64,000 bases of DNA from Marinomonas balearica. Its GTDB lineage: Bacteria > Pseudomonadota > Gammaproteobacteria > Pseudomonadales > Marinomonadaceae. The position numbers and the translations under genes were made by a program. Location: positions 372,001-436,000 of the forward strand of contig NZ_SNXC01000012.1 of the NCBI RefSeq assembly GCF_004362145.1, written 5' to 3'. Positions 55,409-64,000 of the stretch are shown piece by piece (within the stretch, counting starts at the first letter, position 1; the number at the start of each line of letters is the position of its first letter). Below the pieces are notes generated by a model, which ran no database searches, was not told where the DNA came from, and was given only the letters and a program-made list of their open reading frames with translations.

Positions 55409-56770
55409 ATGAAAAAGCGTCTCTTGTCTGTAGCTGTTGCTGCAACTCTCAGTGCCTCGTTCTCTTACGCAGATGGTCATGATGGTTTAATTTTTGAACC
55501 TGGCCAAGATTCTCGTTTCCACTGGTCTAGCTATGAAGATCTGAAATCTGTCGATTTGACAGGTCAATCTTTGACTGTATTTGGCCCTTGGTTGGGTTCT
55601 GAGAAAGAACGTTTTGATAAAGTTATTGCGTATTTTGCAAATGCAACGGGTGCAAAAGTAAGTTATGCAGGCTCTGATTCGTTTGAGCAGCAAGTCGTTA
55701 TTGATGCACAAGCTGGCAGTGCGCCAAACATTTCTATATTCCCACAGCCAGGTCTGGCGGCGGATTTAGCAGCAAAAGGTTTGCTAACGCCATTAGATGA
55801 TGAAGATAAAGATGCGATTAAGAAAGATTATGCCGCAGGGCAATCTTGGGTTGATCTTGCTACCTTCAAAGACCAAGACGGAAATAAAGACTTGTACGGT
55901 GTTTTCTACCGTGCCGATCTGAAATCGTTGGTGTGGTACTCTCCTGATAACTTCTATGATGCAGGCTACGAAGTGCCTAAAACCATGGAAAGCCTAAAAG
56001 CGTTGACTGAGCAAATTGTTGCCGATGGCGGCACTCCTTGGTGTATCGGTCTGGGTTCAGGCGCTGCAACGGGTTGGCCAGCGACAGACTGGGTAGAAGA
56101 TCTAATGCTTCGTACTCAACCTGCTGATGTGTATGACCAATGGGTAACAAACGACATTAAGTTTGATGATCCTCGTGTTGTTGGTGCTGTTGAAGAGTTC
56201 GGTTGGTTTGCTCATAACGATGCCTTTGTTGATGGCGGTACGAAAGCGGTCGCGGCGACTGATTTCCGTGATAGCCCTAAAGGATTGTTTGCATCACCAC
56301 CAAAATGTTATTTGCATCGTCAAGCATCCTTCGTTCCTGCGTTCTTCCCAGAAGACGTTGAGCTAGGCCTTGATGCGGATTTCTTCTACTTCCCTTCATA
56401 TGAGTCAAAAGATCTGGGTAGCCCAGTACTGGGTGCTGGTACCTTGGTCAGTATTACCAATGACTCTGAAGCGGCTCGTGAATTCATCGATTTCATTCGC
56501 TCACCGATTGCACACGAACTTTGGATGGCTCAAAAAGGCTTCTTAAGTGCTCATTTGGGTGCAAACCCTGAGTTGTATGCGACGGAGACGGCTAAAAAAC
56601 AAGGTGAAATTCTACGTTACGCTACGACATTCCGCTTTGATGCATCTGATCTAATGCCAGGTAAAATTGGAGCAGGCGCATTCTGGACTGGCATGGTTAA
56701 CTATGCTGACGGAGAAAGCGCAGAAAGCGTTACGAAAGAAATCCAAAAAACTTGGGATGCTCTTAAGTAA
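55409..56770 (+). CDS. aglE: Alpha-glucoside ABC transporter binding protein AglE
   Basis: 453 residues from the ATG at 55409, with GAGGAG at 55398-55403; the longer frame's GTG overlaps that site. A signal peptide ends SFSYADG. The mature protein has LTVFGPWLGSEKERFDKVIA, GSAPNISIFPQPGLAADLAA, and FFYFPSYES, a layout matching the AglE family of rhizobia. It binds alpha-glucosides such as sucrose, maltose or trehalose in the periplasm. A strong terminator-like hairpin lies between it and the permeases, as for gtsA. Confidence 0.9.
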   Translation: MKKRLLSVAVAATLSASFSYADGHDGLIFEPGQDSRFHWSSYEDLKSVDLTGQSLTVFGPWLGSEKERFDKVIAYFANATGAKVSYAGSDSFEQQVVIDAQAGSAPNISIFPQPGLAADLAAKGLLTPLDDEDKDAIKKDYAAGQSWVDLATFKDQDGNKDLYGVFYRADLKSLVWYSPDNFYDAGYEVPKTMESLKALTEQIVADGGTPWCIGLGSGAATGWPATDWVEDLMLRTQPADVYDQWVTNDIKFDDPRVVGAVEEFGWFAHNDAFVDGGTKAVAATDFRDSPKGLFASPPKCYLHRQASFVPAFFPEDVELGLDADFFYFPSYESKDLGSPVLGAGTLVSITNDSEAAREFIDFIRSPIAHELWMAQKGFLSAHLGANPELYATETAKKQGEILRYATTFRFDASDLMPGKIGAGAFWTGMVNYADGESAESVTKEIQKTWDALK

Positions 56771-56792
56771 AACACTTTAAGAATAAATAGCC

Positions 56793-56831
56793 ATAAAGCG
56801 TTAGGTTGATGAAACCTGACGCTTTATTTTT
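56793..56831 (+). terminator. Terminator-like hairpin between aglE and aglF
   Basis: A 15-bp stem with one G-U pair (56793-56807 with 56813-56827), a 5-nt loop GATGA, and a T-run. It probably ends most transcripts after the binding-protein gene. Confidence 0.88.
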
Positions 56832-56915
56832 AACTGCTATTTAGAGAACGGACTCTCATCGAATACTCGCATTTTTGTGACTCCACGTAATCAAACATTG
56901 TAAAACGGAGACTCT

Positions 56916-57926
56916 ATGGGACAGCTCGCTATTGCGTTTGTGACCATGACCCTTGGCGTCCTTGCCTGCGCAGGCTATTTTTATGGCTCTAACGCGCTCT
57001 TGGACTCTATCTTTCCATCAAAAAACCGCCCCGCAGAAGTCATCGCACGAAATTTGCGTATCGTTAATCAGGTTCGCCCTTGGTTGTTCTTAGGGCCTGC
57101 TTTGCTGCTATTGGTTTTTTATCTGTTTTATCCAGTAGTACAGTCCGCCATCTTGTCTTTTTATGGCCGTACTGGGGAAGAATTTGTGGGATTTGCCAAC
57201 TACATTTGGCTGTTCCAGAGCGGTGAATTTTTAGAATCGTTCCGCAACAACATGCTGTGGTTGATTGTTGTGCCTACTTTATCGACCTTTTTCGGTTTAA
57301 TCATTGCGACAATGACAGACCGTATCTGGTGGGGCAACATTGCCAAAAGTTTAATTTTCATGCCAATGGCGATTTCTTTCATTGGTGCTTCCATTATTTG
57401 GAAGTTTATTTACGAATACCGCAGTGGCGGCGATGAACAAATCGGCCTATTAAATGCGCTGGTTGTGTTCTTTGGTGGTGAGCCGCAGACGTGGATCCAA
57501 ATACCATTCTGGAACAACTTCTTCCTAATGATCATATTGGTTTGGATTCAAACCGGTTTTGCTATGGTGATTTTGTCTGCTGCATTACGTGGTATTCCAG
57601 ATGAAACCATTGAAGCAGCGGTACTGGATGGCGCGAGTGGCCTTCAGATATTTTTCCGCATCATGGTACCACAAATTTGGGGCACGATTGCTGTTGTCTG
57701 GACAACCATTACCATTCTGGTGTTGAAGGTTTTCGATATCGTATTGGCCATGACAAACGGGCAATGGGGAACACAAGTTCTCGCAAATCAGATGTTTAGT
57801 TGGCTGTTCCAAGGCGGCGGTGATTACGGTCGAAGCGCAGTAATTGCTTTGGTTATCATGGCTTTGGTGGTACCGATTATGGTCTGGAACATTAAAAACG
57901 CCAATGCTGAAATGGAGGGTCGTTAA
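56916..57926 (+). CDS. aglF: Alpha-glucoside ABC transporter permease AglF
   Basis: 336 residues and polytopic. The EAA loop reads IPDETIEAAVLDGASGLQIF followed by FRIMVPQIWGTI, and VFDIVLAMTNGQWGTQVLAN follows as expected for this branch. A GGAG site precedes the ATG. It has an extra N-terminal helix (IAFVTMTLGVLACAGYFYGS). The next permease starts two bases after its stop. Confidence 0.9.
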   Translation: MGQLAIAFVTMTLGVLACAGYFYGSNALLDSIFPSKNRPAEVIARNLRIVNQVRPWLFLGPALLLLVFYLFYPVVQSAILSFYGRTGEEFVGFANYIWLFQSGEFLESFRNNMLWLIVVPTLSTFFGLIIATMTDRIWWGNIAKSLIFMPMAISFIGASIIWKFIYEYRSGGDEQIGLLNALVVFFGGEPQTWIQIPFWNNFFLMIILVWIQTGFAMVILSAALRGIPDETIEAAVLDGASGLQIFFRIMVPQIWGTIAVVWTTITILVLKVFDIVLAMTNGQWGTQVLANQMFSWLFQGGGDYGRSAVIALVIMALVVPIMVWNIKNANAEMEGR

Positions 57927-57928
57927 TC

Positions 57929-59065
57929 ATGGTTACATCAAATAAAGGCTCTGCATTAAATCTGGTTGTTCATGCAACCGTGCTTTTTTTAGTTATTATG
58001 TGGACGATTCCAACGGCTGGACTGTTTATTTCGTCTATTCGTGATAAAGACCAGTTGTCAGTCTCTGGCTGGTGGACTGCCTTGTCTGCTTCTGAGCAGC
58101 AAAAAGTCTATCGTACTGCTGGCGCTGAATCCGAAATTCAGGAAAACGGCGTGTATGTGTTGCGTGGAAACCTGCTAGAAGGTGGAAGCGGTGAGGTGAC
58201 TAAGTTCGGTATTAGCTCACTAAAACCAGAAGCATTTGCGCCCGGTCAAGAAGCCAAAAGCCGTCGCGATGTTAGGTTCAAGGTGATGGAAAATGGCGAC
58301 TATGAAGTGATTTCAGAAAAATCCTTCCGTCGTGGTGTTCGTATTTTCTATACGGCCGAAATACCGCCTCGTTTTACGCTGGACAACTATCGCACCGTCA
58401 TGAGTTCAGAAGGGTTAGGTCAGTCTTTTATTAACTCTTTAACCGTTACGATTCCGGCAACCGTTATTCCGATTTTGATTGCGGCGTTTGCTGCGTATGC
58501 ATTGGCTTGGATGAAGTTTCCGGGACGCGCATTACTAATCGCGGGTGTGGTCGGACTGTTGGTTGTACCGCTGCAAATGTCGTTGATTCCTTTGCTTACG
58601 GTGTACAGCAAAATAGGCGCTTTCTTCGGTGTTGATGCTAAAGGGTATGTCGGGATATGGCTCGCACATACTGGGTTTGGTTTACCGCTTGCGATCTATC
58701 TATTGCGTAACTACATTTCCGGTCTACCCGGTGAAATTATTGAATCTGCACGCGTGGATGGCGCCTCTGATTTCGTGATTTTCCGCAAAATTATATTACC
58801 GTTGTCGTTCCCTGCACTGGCATCGTTTGCGATCTTCCAATTCCTATGGGTATGGAATGATCTGTTGATTGCCACGGTATTCTTGGGGAATACGGAAGAA
58901 AGTCTTGTATTGACTGGTCGTTTGCGTGAGCTTCTCGGATCTCGCGGCGGTAATTGGGAAATTCTGACAGCGTCCGCGTTTATTACGATTATTATCCCGC
59001 TGTGTGTTTTCTTCGGGCTGCAACGTTATTTAGTACGTGGCTTATTAGCGGGTTCTGTTAAATAG
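57929..59065 (+). CDS. aglG: Alpha-glucoside ABC transporter permease AglG
   Basis: 378 residues. Between the first helix (VVHATVLFLVIMWTIPTAGL) and the second there is a periplasmic insertion of about 120 residues, a feature of the AglG family. The EAA loop is LPGEIIESARVDGASDFVIF followed by RKIILPLSFPA. The C-terminus RYLVRGLLAGSVK is MalG-like. A 101-bp gap with a hairpin separates it from aglK. Confidence 0.9.
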   Translation: MVTSNKGSALNLVVHATVLFLVIMWTIPTAGLFISSIRDKDQLSVSGWWTALSASEQQKVYRTAGAESEIQENGVYVLRGNLLEGGSGEVTKFGISSLKPEAFAPGQEAKSRRDVRFKVMENGDYEVISEKSFRRGVRIFYTAEIPPRFTLDNYRTVMSSEGLGQSFINSLTVTIPATVIPILIAAFAAYALAWMKFPGRALLIAGVVGLLVVPLQMSLIPLLTVYSKIGAFFGVDAKGYVGIWLAHTGFGLPLAIYLLRNYISGLPGEIIESARVDGASDFVIFRKIILPLSFPALASFAIFQFLWVWNDLLIATVFLGNTEESLVLTGRLRELLGSRGGNWEILTASAFITIIIPLCVFFGLQRYLVRGLLAGSVK

Positions 59066-59084
59066 TAAACAGCAAAAATAACTG

Positions 59085-59136
59085 AATGCCTTCCTAGCAG
59101 CGATAAATTGCATAACAAGAAAGGAAGGCATTATGC
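59085..59136 (+). repeat. Hairpin with alternative pairing between aglG and aglK
   Basis: AATGCCTTCCT (59085-59095) pairs with AGGAAGGCATT (59122-59132). A second stem, GCATAA (59110-59115) with TTATGC (59131-59136), uses part of the same right arm, so the two exclude each other. No T-run follows. Confidence 0.7.
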
Positions 59137-59166
59137 TCACAAGAGCGACAACGGAGTAAGATTAAG

Positions 59167-60264
59167 ATGGCAAATGTAAAATTAACCAACGTAAAGAAAG
59201 TCTACTCGAATAATGTCGAAGTAATGCGCGACATTAACTTAGATATTAAACAAGGCGAATTTATTGTATTCGTTGGTCCATCAGGTTGTGGTAAATCAAC
59301 GCTTTTACGTATGATTTCTGGCTTGGAAGACATCTCTTCTGGCACGCTTGAAATAGACAATCAAGATGTAACTCAAGTCCCACCTTCACTACGTGGTGTG
59401 GCGATGGTGTTCCAAAGCTACGCGTTGTACCCGCATATGACGGTGTACGACAACATGGCGTTCAGCCTTCAAATCGCGAAAATTGATAAGAAAGAAGTGG
59501 ATGCTCAAGTGCGTCGCGCTGCTGAGATGCTACAACTGACTCCTTATTTAGATCGCTTGCCAAAAGCGCTTTCAGGCGGTCAGCGTCAACGTGTCGCGAT
59601 TGGCCGAGCGATTGTACGTCGCCCTAAAGTTTTCCTATTCGATGAGCCTTTGTCTAACCTAGATGCGGCTCTTCGTGTTGCGACACGAATGGAAATTGCG
59701 AATTTAAAAGAAAGCATGCCTGATTCGACCATGATCTATGTAACGCATGATCAGGTTGAAGCGATGACGCTTGCGGACCGTATTGTTTTGCTTTCTGCGG
59801 GTAATATTGAGCAAGTGGGTTCACCTCTGGATCTGTATGCAAACCCAGAAAATGTATTTGTCGCGAAGTTTATCGGCTCTCCTGCAATGAACGTAATGCC
59901 GTGCATCGTTGAGACTGCTGGAGAAAATACTCAAATTAAAGTAGCGAATACATTCTCAATCAATACGCCAATTGCATCACCAGCGGGTGACAGCGGTAAG
60001 CCAGGTTTCTTCGGTGTACGTCCTGAGGACCTCGCACTGGCACAAGACGGCGAACCTGCGTTATTGGAAGGTGAAGTGTCTTTTGTTGAATCTCTAGGTG
60101 AAGCAACTCTGTTGTATATTACCGTGCCTGGTTTGGAAGAGGCTGTTATTTCTAAGCAGCAAGGTACTCTTCAGATTCAGAAAGGCGATACAATACGCGT
60201 GACCGCAGTACCGGAAAAACTGCATCTATTTAATCAAGATGAGCAGTCTTACCGCTGCTTGTAA
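59167..60264 (+). CDS. aglK: Alpha-glucoside ABC transporter ATPase AglK
   Basis: 365 residues of the MalK/UgpC family. Walker A is FVGPSGCGKSTLLRMISGLE, the Q-loop MVFQSYALYPHMTV, the signature LSGGQRQRVAIGRAIVRRP, Walker B VFLFDEPLSNLDAAL, and the switch His YVTHDQ. The regulatory domain has FFGVRPEDLALA. GGAG lies upstream of the ATG. It is a paralogue of the ATPase at 44863; the two importers have their own ATPases. Confidence 0.92.
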   Translation: MANVKLTNVKKVYSNNVEVMRDINLDIKQGEFIVFVGPSGCGKSTLLRMISGLEDISSGTLEIDNQDVTQVPPSLRGVAMVFQSYALYPHMTVYDNMAFSLQIAKIDKKEVDAQVRRAAEMLQLTPYLDRLPKALSGGQRQRVAIGRAIVRRPKVFLFDEPLSNLDAALRVATRMEIANLKESMPDSTMIYVTHDQVEAMTLADRIVLLSAGNIEQVGSPLDLYANPENVFVAKFIGSPAMNVMPCIVETAGENTQIKVANTFSINTPIASPAGDSGKPGFFGVRPEDLALAQDGEPALLEGEVSFVESLGEATLLYITVPGLEEAVISKQQGTLQIQKGDTIRVTAVPEKLHLFNQDEQSYRCL

Positions 60265-60296
60265 TTGAGATAAAGAATTAAAATTTGGAGAAGGTT

Positions 60297-61916
60297 ATGA
60301 CATCCAATCTTAATTGGTGGAAAGGCGGGATTATTTACCAAATTTATCCACGCAGTTTTATGGACTCCAATGGTGATGGTGTCGGCGATCTAAAAGGGAT
60401 TACAGGCAAACTAGACTATGTTGCTTCCTTAGGTGTCGATGCGATTTGGCTTTCTCCAATCTTTACCTCACCCATGAAGGACTTTGGGTACGATGTGTCT
60501 GATTATCGAGACATTGACCCTATGTTCGGTTCATTGGCCGATTTTAAAGAGATGACAGATCGTGCCCATGATTTGGGCCTTAAGGTTATGATTGATCAGG
60601 TTATCAGTCACTCTTCCGATCAGCATCCATGGTTTGAAGAGAGCCGCCAAAATAAATCCAATCCAAAAGCGGATTGGTATGTTTGGGCAGACCCTAAACC
60701 CGATGGATCGCCACCAAATAACTGGCTGTCTATTTTCGGTGGAAGCGCATGGAAGTGGGACAGTCGTCGTCTTCAGTATTATCTGCATAACTTTTTAGAC
60801 ACTCAGCCAGACTTGAACTTCCATAACCCTGAAGTACGTCAGGCGAACTTGGATAACATGCGCTTCTGGTTAGAGTTAGGTGTCGATGGATTCCGTTTGG
60901 ATACGGTTAACTTTTACTTCCACAGCGAAGGCCTTGAAGATAACCCACCAGTTCCTGCCGGTGAGCCAAAAACCAAAGGCGCTCCAGAAGATAACCCGTA
61001 CTCTTACCAGCGTCATGTATATGACTTAAGTCGTCCTGAAAACTTGGACTTCCTTAAAGACTTGCGCGAGATGATGGATGAGTATCCTGGTACAACAACG
61101 GTAGGGGAGATCGGAGATGATTTCCCTCTTGAGCGCATGGCTGAATACACCTCAGGTGGCGATAAGCTGCATATGGCGTATACATTTGATTTCTTAAATA
61201 AGCCTCATTCTCCAGAATATATTCGCGAAGTATTGGCGAATATGGATGAGATTGTTGGAGACGGTTGGCCTTGTTGGGCTCTGTCTAACCACGATGTGGT
61301 GCGTTCACGCACTCGCTGGGGTGCCGAGGAAGATCCACAAGCGTATCCTCTCGTTGCATTAGCATTGATTATGTCTTTGCGTGGCAGTGTGTGTATGTAT
61401 CAAGGTGAAGAGCTGGGCCTACCGGAAGCTAACGTACCGTTTGAGCGCATACAAGACCCTTATGGCATTCCTTTGTGGCCTGTATTTAAAGGTCGTGATG
61501 GTTGTCGTACGCCAATGGTTTGGGAGAATACTCAGCAGGGTGGTTTTTCAAACGTTGAGCCATGGCTACCTGTCGACGCAAATCAGTTGCCTTTGAGTGT
61601 AGCGGAACAGGAAAAGGATACGAGTGCCTTACTTCACAAGGTACGCCAATTTATAAAATGGCGCCAACAACAGTCAGTACTTGTTAACGGTTCTTTGACT
61701 TTGGTTGAAGTAGGAAACGAGAAATTGGTGAGTTTTGTTCGTGAATTTGAAGGTGAGCGTTGGGTGGTTGTGTTGAATATGACCGCAGACACGCATACAG
61801 CTCAACTTGAAGGCACGCTAGAAACTTCGATTGAAGGGCATGGCTTCGATGTATCTATTTCTGGTAACACGGTTACATTGCCACCTTATCAAGTCGCTTA
61901 TGTTAAACTTGTTTAA
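60297..61916 (+). CDS. aglA: Alpha-glucosidase AglA, GH13
   Basis: 539 residues from the ATG at 60297, with GGAGAAGG before it; a TTG-started frame would add four residues. The GH13 barrel begins WWKGGIIYQIYPRSFMDSNG. The nucleophile is Asp202 in GVDGFRLDTVNF, the acid/base Glu271 in TTVGEIGDDF, and the third acid Asp333 in ALSNHDVVRSRTRWG. No signal peptide is seen, so it is cytoplasmic and acts on sugars brought in by AglEFGK. The product glucose enters metabolism, and fructose from sucrose could go to the kinase at 53960. Confidence 0.93.
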   Translation: MTSNLNWWKGGIIYQIYPRSFMDSNGDGVGDLKGITGKLDYVASLGVDAIWLSPIFTSPMKDFGYDVSDYRDIDPMFGSLADFKEMTDRAHDLGLKVMIDQVISHSSDQHPWFEESRQNKSNPKADWYVWADPKPDGSPPNNWLSIFGGSAWKWDSRRLQYYLHNFLDTQPDLNFHNPEVRQANLDNMRFWLELGVDGFRLDTVNFYFHSEGLEDNPPVPAGEPKTKGAPEDNPYSYQRHVYDLSRPENLDFLKDLREMMDEYPGTTTVGEIGDDFPLERMAEYTSGGDKLHMAYTFDFLNKPHSPEYIREVLANMDEIVGDGWPCWALSNHDVVRSRTRWGAEEDPQAYPLVALALIMSLRGSVCMYQGEELGLPEANVPFERIQDPYGIPLWPVFKGRDGCRTPMVWENTQQGGFSNVEPWLPVDANQLPLSVAEQEKDTSALLHKVRQFIKWRQQQSVLVNGSLTLVEVGNEKLVSFVREFEGERWVVVLNMTADTHTAQLEGTLETSIEGHGFDVSISGNTVTLPPYQVAYVKLV

Positions 61917-62002
61917 TTAAATTGCGACAACTGAACTGTGATTAATGAGCCACATACAATGGATTGAGTGGTTCATATCGCTGGCTTATATTTGAGAATA
62001 GT

Positions 62003-63067
62003 ATGAAAAATAATAGTAAAAAACTGACTCTCAAGGACGTGGCCGATCATCTTAATGTATCAACTGCCACCATCTCTAATGCGTTTAATCGACCTGATCA
62101 GCTTTCGGCCAATCTTCGTCAGAGCATTCTGAATGAATGTGAACAAATGGGCTATTTTGGTCCAAACGCGGCAGCTCGAAGCCTACGTACCGGCCGTACG
62201 GGGATTGTGGGGATCGTATTGTCAGACGATCTGAGTTACTCGCTTACCGATCCTGTAGCCAACCAATTCTTAAAAGGAATGGCAGAGGTATTGAGTGAAA
62301 ACGATTACAACATGCTGCTTCTGTCTGCCTATGAATCGGAGCAGGATGCCAAGTCTAGAATGCAAGCCTCTATGGTGGATGGATTTGTGGTGTACGGCCA
62401 TAAACCTCAGCAGTGTAAAAACGCACCTTGGCTTGTTTCGAATAAAAACGTTATTACGGTCGACAGCTTTATAAAGGGCATGACATCGGTCAACGTTGAA
62501 AACTCCGAGAGCGCTTATCAAATTGCTCGTCATGCGTTGTCTCATAAGCCATCCAGTGTCGCTATTATGGGGCTGGCGTTGTTGGATACGGATCGGGTAT
62601 GTCGTATCCGTGAAGATGAGCTTTGGGATGCGGCGGCGTCAATCTCCATTCAGCGTTTAAAAGGCTATGAAAGAGCACTCAAAGAGACTGGAATGAGCCT
62701 ACCGTCTGAGCGTGTCTGGCATATTCCAATCAACAGCCATAAGTTGGCTTACCAAGCTGCACGTGAAGCCTTGACCATGGCTGACAGACCGCAACTATTA
62801 ATTTGTATGAGTGACCGGATTGCCATTGCGGCCGTTCAAGCTGCATTGCATATGGGCATTAAGGTACCTGAAGAGCTTCAGGTTGTCGGTTTTGATGGCA
62901 TTCCAGAGAGTGGAAATTTTCACCCTTCAATAACGACCGTACACCAGCAAACGGTTGAAAAAGGGCGTGTCGCTGCGGAAGTATTTCTCGGCCTTCGCGA
63001 GGAGAAAGACGTCGTTCTGGAAACAGAATTGGTCATTCGCGAAAGTTGCCCACACACCTTGTCTTGA
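62003..63067 (+). CDS. LacI-family regulator, probable AglR
   Basis: 354 residues from the ATG at 62003 (a frame from 61964 adds thirteen unlikely residues). The DNA-binding helix-turn-helix is LTLKDVADHLNVSTATISNA followed by FNRPDQLS. The effector domain includes GIVGIVLSDDLSYSLTDPVA, VDGFVVYGHKP and VVGFDGIPESGNFHPSITTV, the conserved LacI pattern. It follows aglA by 86 bp on the same strand and is the natural repressor of the agl genes, as AglR is in rhizobia. No operator was identified by eye. Confidence 0.88.
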   Translation: MKNNSKKLTLKDVADHLNVSTATISNAFNRPDQLSANLRQSILNECEQMGYFGPNAAARSLRTGRTGIVGIVLSDDLSYSLTDPVANQFLKGMAEVLSENDYNMLLLSAYESEQDAKSRMQASMVDGFVVYGHKPQQCKNAPWLVSNKNVITVDSFIKGMTSVNVENSESAYQIARHALSHKPSSVAIMGLALLDTDRVCRIREDELWDAAASISIQRLKGYERALKETGMSLPSERVWHIPINSHKLAYQAAREALTMADRPQLLICMSDRIAIAAVQAALHMGIKVPEELQVVGFDGIPESGNFHPSITTVHQQTVEKGRVAAEVFLGLREEKDVVLETELVIRESCPHTLS

Positions 63068-63120
63068 TCTGAACATACAAGGAAGGCGGAACACGTTCTA
63101 ACAGAGATTTGTGCCCTTCC

Positions 63121-64000
63121 TTATTGGATCACGGTGAGTTGCTTTTGGTTGTCTCTAGCGTAACGTTCGAACGTGTCTTCTGCCATGGGCGGTGAATAAT
63201 AGTAGCCTTGTCCATATTGGCAGTGATGCATGACGATGAGCTGGTGATGTTCAATGTCTTCAACGCCTTCTGCAACCACTTCCATAGACAGAGATTGGGC
63301 AAGCTCAATGATTGTTTTAAGTATCTTCCCGCTCACATTTTCTTTTGTCGCCGTCGCAATAAAAGAGCGATCAATCTTGAGCGTGTCTACGGGCAAGCGT
63401 TGTAAGTAGCTTAATGACGAGTAACCTGTTCCAAAGTCATCCAGTGATAATTTCACCCCCAAACTTTTTATCTGATTCAAGATATCAATTGCACGTTCCA
63501 TATTTTTGATGATGGAAGATTCGGTTATTTCAATTTCAAGTAGATCGGGTCTGATGCCGCTTTCTTGCAAGTTCTCTTTTAAATAATGAACGATATTTTC
63601 ATCATAAAGTTGAACGGTAGATAAGTTTACGGAAATTGATAACTCACTGAGTTCGGTGTTTTTCCACGATAGAAGTTGAGCGATCGCTTGTTGGATAACC
63701 CACTCTCCTATCGGAATAATTTGTTTGGTTTCTTCCGCGATAGGAATAAATTTATCAGGTCTAATGAGAGATCCATCTTGCTTTATCCAGCGAATGAGCG
63801 CTTCAGCAGCGACGATTTTATCGTCGATTAAATCAATCTTAGGTTGGAAGTACAGCGTAAATTCCTGTTTTTCCAGTGCAGATTCTATGTCTCGGTACAC
63901 GTCTAAATGATGGGTAAACTCGTCATTCAAAGCGTGAGAAAAGAATGAATACTGGCTCTTGCCAAGTCGTTTGGCATTGTACATGGCGATATCTGAATTT
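63121..64000 (-). CDS. GGDEF-EAL protein, C-terminal part; N-terminus outside the window
   Basis: The frame is open to the right edge, with about 292 codons visible. The first residues SDIAMYNAKRLGKSQYSFFS are the end of a GGDEF domain. The EAL domain follows with AAEALIRW, ISVNLSTVQLYD, EITESSI and LDDFGTGYSSLSYL, then DTLKIDRSFI and VVAEGVE: all catalytic motifs look intact. It is likely a c-di-GMP phosphodiesterase, possibly also a cyclase. It converges with the LacI gene; an 8-bp stem (63079-63086 / 63115-63122) overlaps its stop codon. Confidence 0.9.
   Translation of the reverse strand, partial: NSDIAMYNAKRLGKSQYSFFSHALNDEFTHHLDVYRDIESALEKQEFTLYFQPKIDLIDDKIVAAEALIRWIKQDGSLIRPDKFIPIAEETKQIIPIGEWVIQQAIAQLLSWKNTELSELSISVNLSTVQLYDENIVHYLKENLQESGIRPDLLEIEITESSIIKNMERAIDILNQIKSLGVKLSLDDFGTGYSSLSYLQRLPVDTLKIDRSFIATATKENVSGKILKTIIELAQSLSMEVVAEGVEDIEHHQLIVMHHCQYGQGYYYSPPMAEDTFERYARDNQKQLTVIQ

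Noticed and set aside
1-64000. CRISPR array, tRNA, rRNA, prophage or insertion sequence
   Set aside because: No regularly spaced repeats, tRNA-like cloverleaf, transposase or phage structural gene was recognised.

Overview
The window looks like chromosomal DNA of a marine gammaproteobacterium of the Oceanospirillales type, Marinomonas-like. The grounds are moderate GC, the spoT/rpoZ/gmk, yicC and rph housekeeping set, acidic surface proteins, and the gene families present. The genus is inferred from gene content and was not tested. I saw no rRNA, tRNA, insertion sequence or CRISPR array.

Layout. (1) 1-2779, minus: spoT (runs off the left edge), rpoZ, gmk. (2) About 2.85-38.8 kb: a 36-kb block between gmk and yicC, two genes that are next to each other in Pseudomonas. 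It holds an MFS exporter with a divergent AraC/GyrI regulator, a secreted esterase, a heme oxygenase with a recent in-frame 69-bp tandem duplication, and a DUF454 membrane protein. It also holds a complete Tad (Flp) pilus operon (flp to tadF, 17.9 to 7.6 kb, minus), a divergent two-component system, and a second minus operon at 33.0-20.3 kb. That operon encodes a TadG-like protein, a 1679-residue surface protein with an LEPR-like N-terminal motif, a TolC-like lipoprotein and three different HlyD-type adaptors, one fused to an M50 site-2-protease-like membrane domain and one to a GAF-like domain. No ABC ATPase is present. This is the best candidate for an undescribed secretion or surface-display system. 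The block ends with rluF, rlmE, a TrmH-family methyltransferase, a SAM methyltransferase, and two decayed toxin-antitoxin remnants (HipBA-like and HepT-like).

(3) 38.9-44.4 kb: yicC and divergent rph, a small secreted protein, a second secreted esterase, and a UshA-like 5'-nucleotidase lipoprotein. (4) 44.8-53.8 kb: a glucose-type ABC importer (gtsABCD-like, minus), a receiver-GGDEF-EAL protein, and a histidine kinase/response regulator pair resembling GtrS/GltR. (5) 53.9-63.1 kb: fructokinase, an alpha-glucoside importer (aglEFGK), a GH13 alpha-glucosidase and a LacI-type regulator. Together these read as import and cleavage of sucrose-like sugars, phosphorylation of the fructose, and uptake of glucose. 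(6) At the right edge is the 3' part of another GGDEF-EAL gene.

Regulatory signals seen directly include several intrinsic terminators, one after the binding-protein gene in each sugar operon. There are also two Fur-box-like sequences (14 of 19 each) between the divergent tad and two-component promoters, a four-copy operator array in front of the hipB-like gene, an 18-bp dyad upstream of the glucose importer, and a perfect 29-bp inverted repeat between the gltR-like and fructokinase genes.
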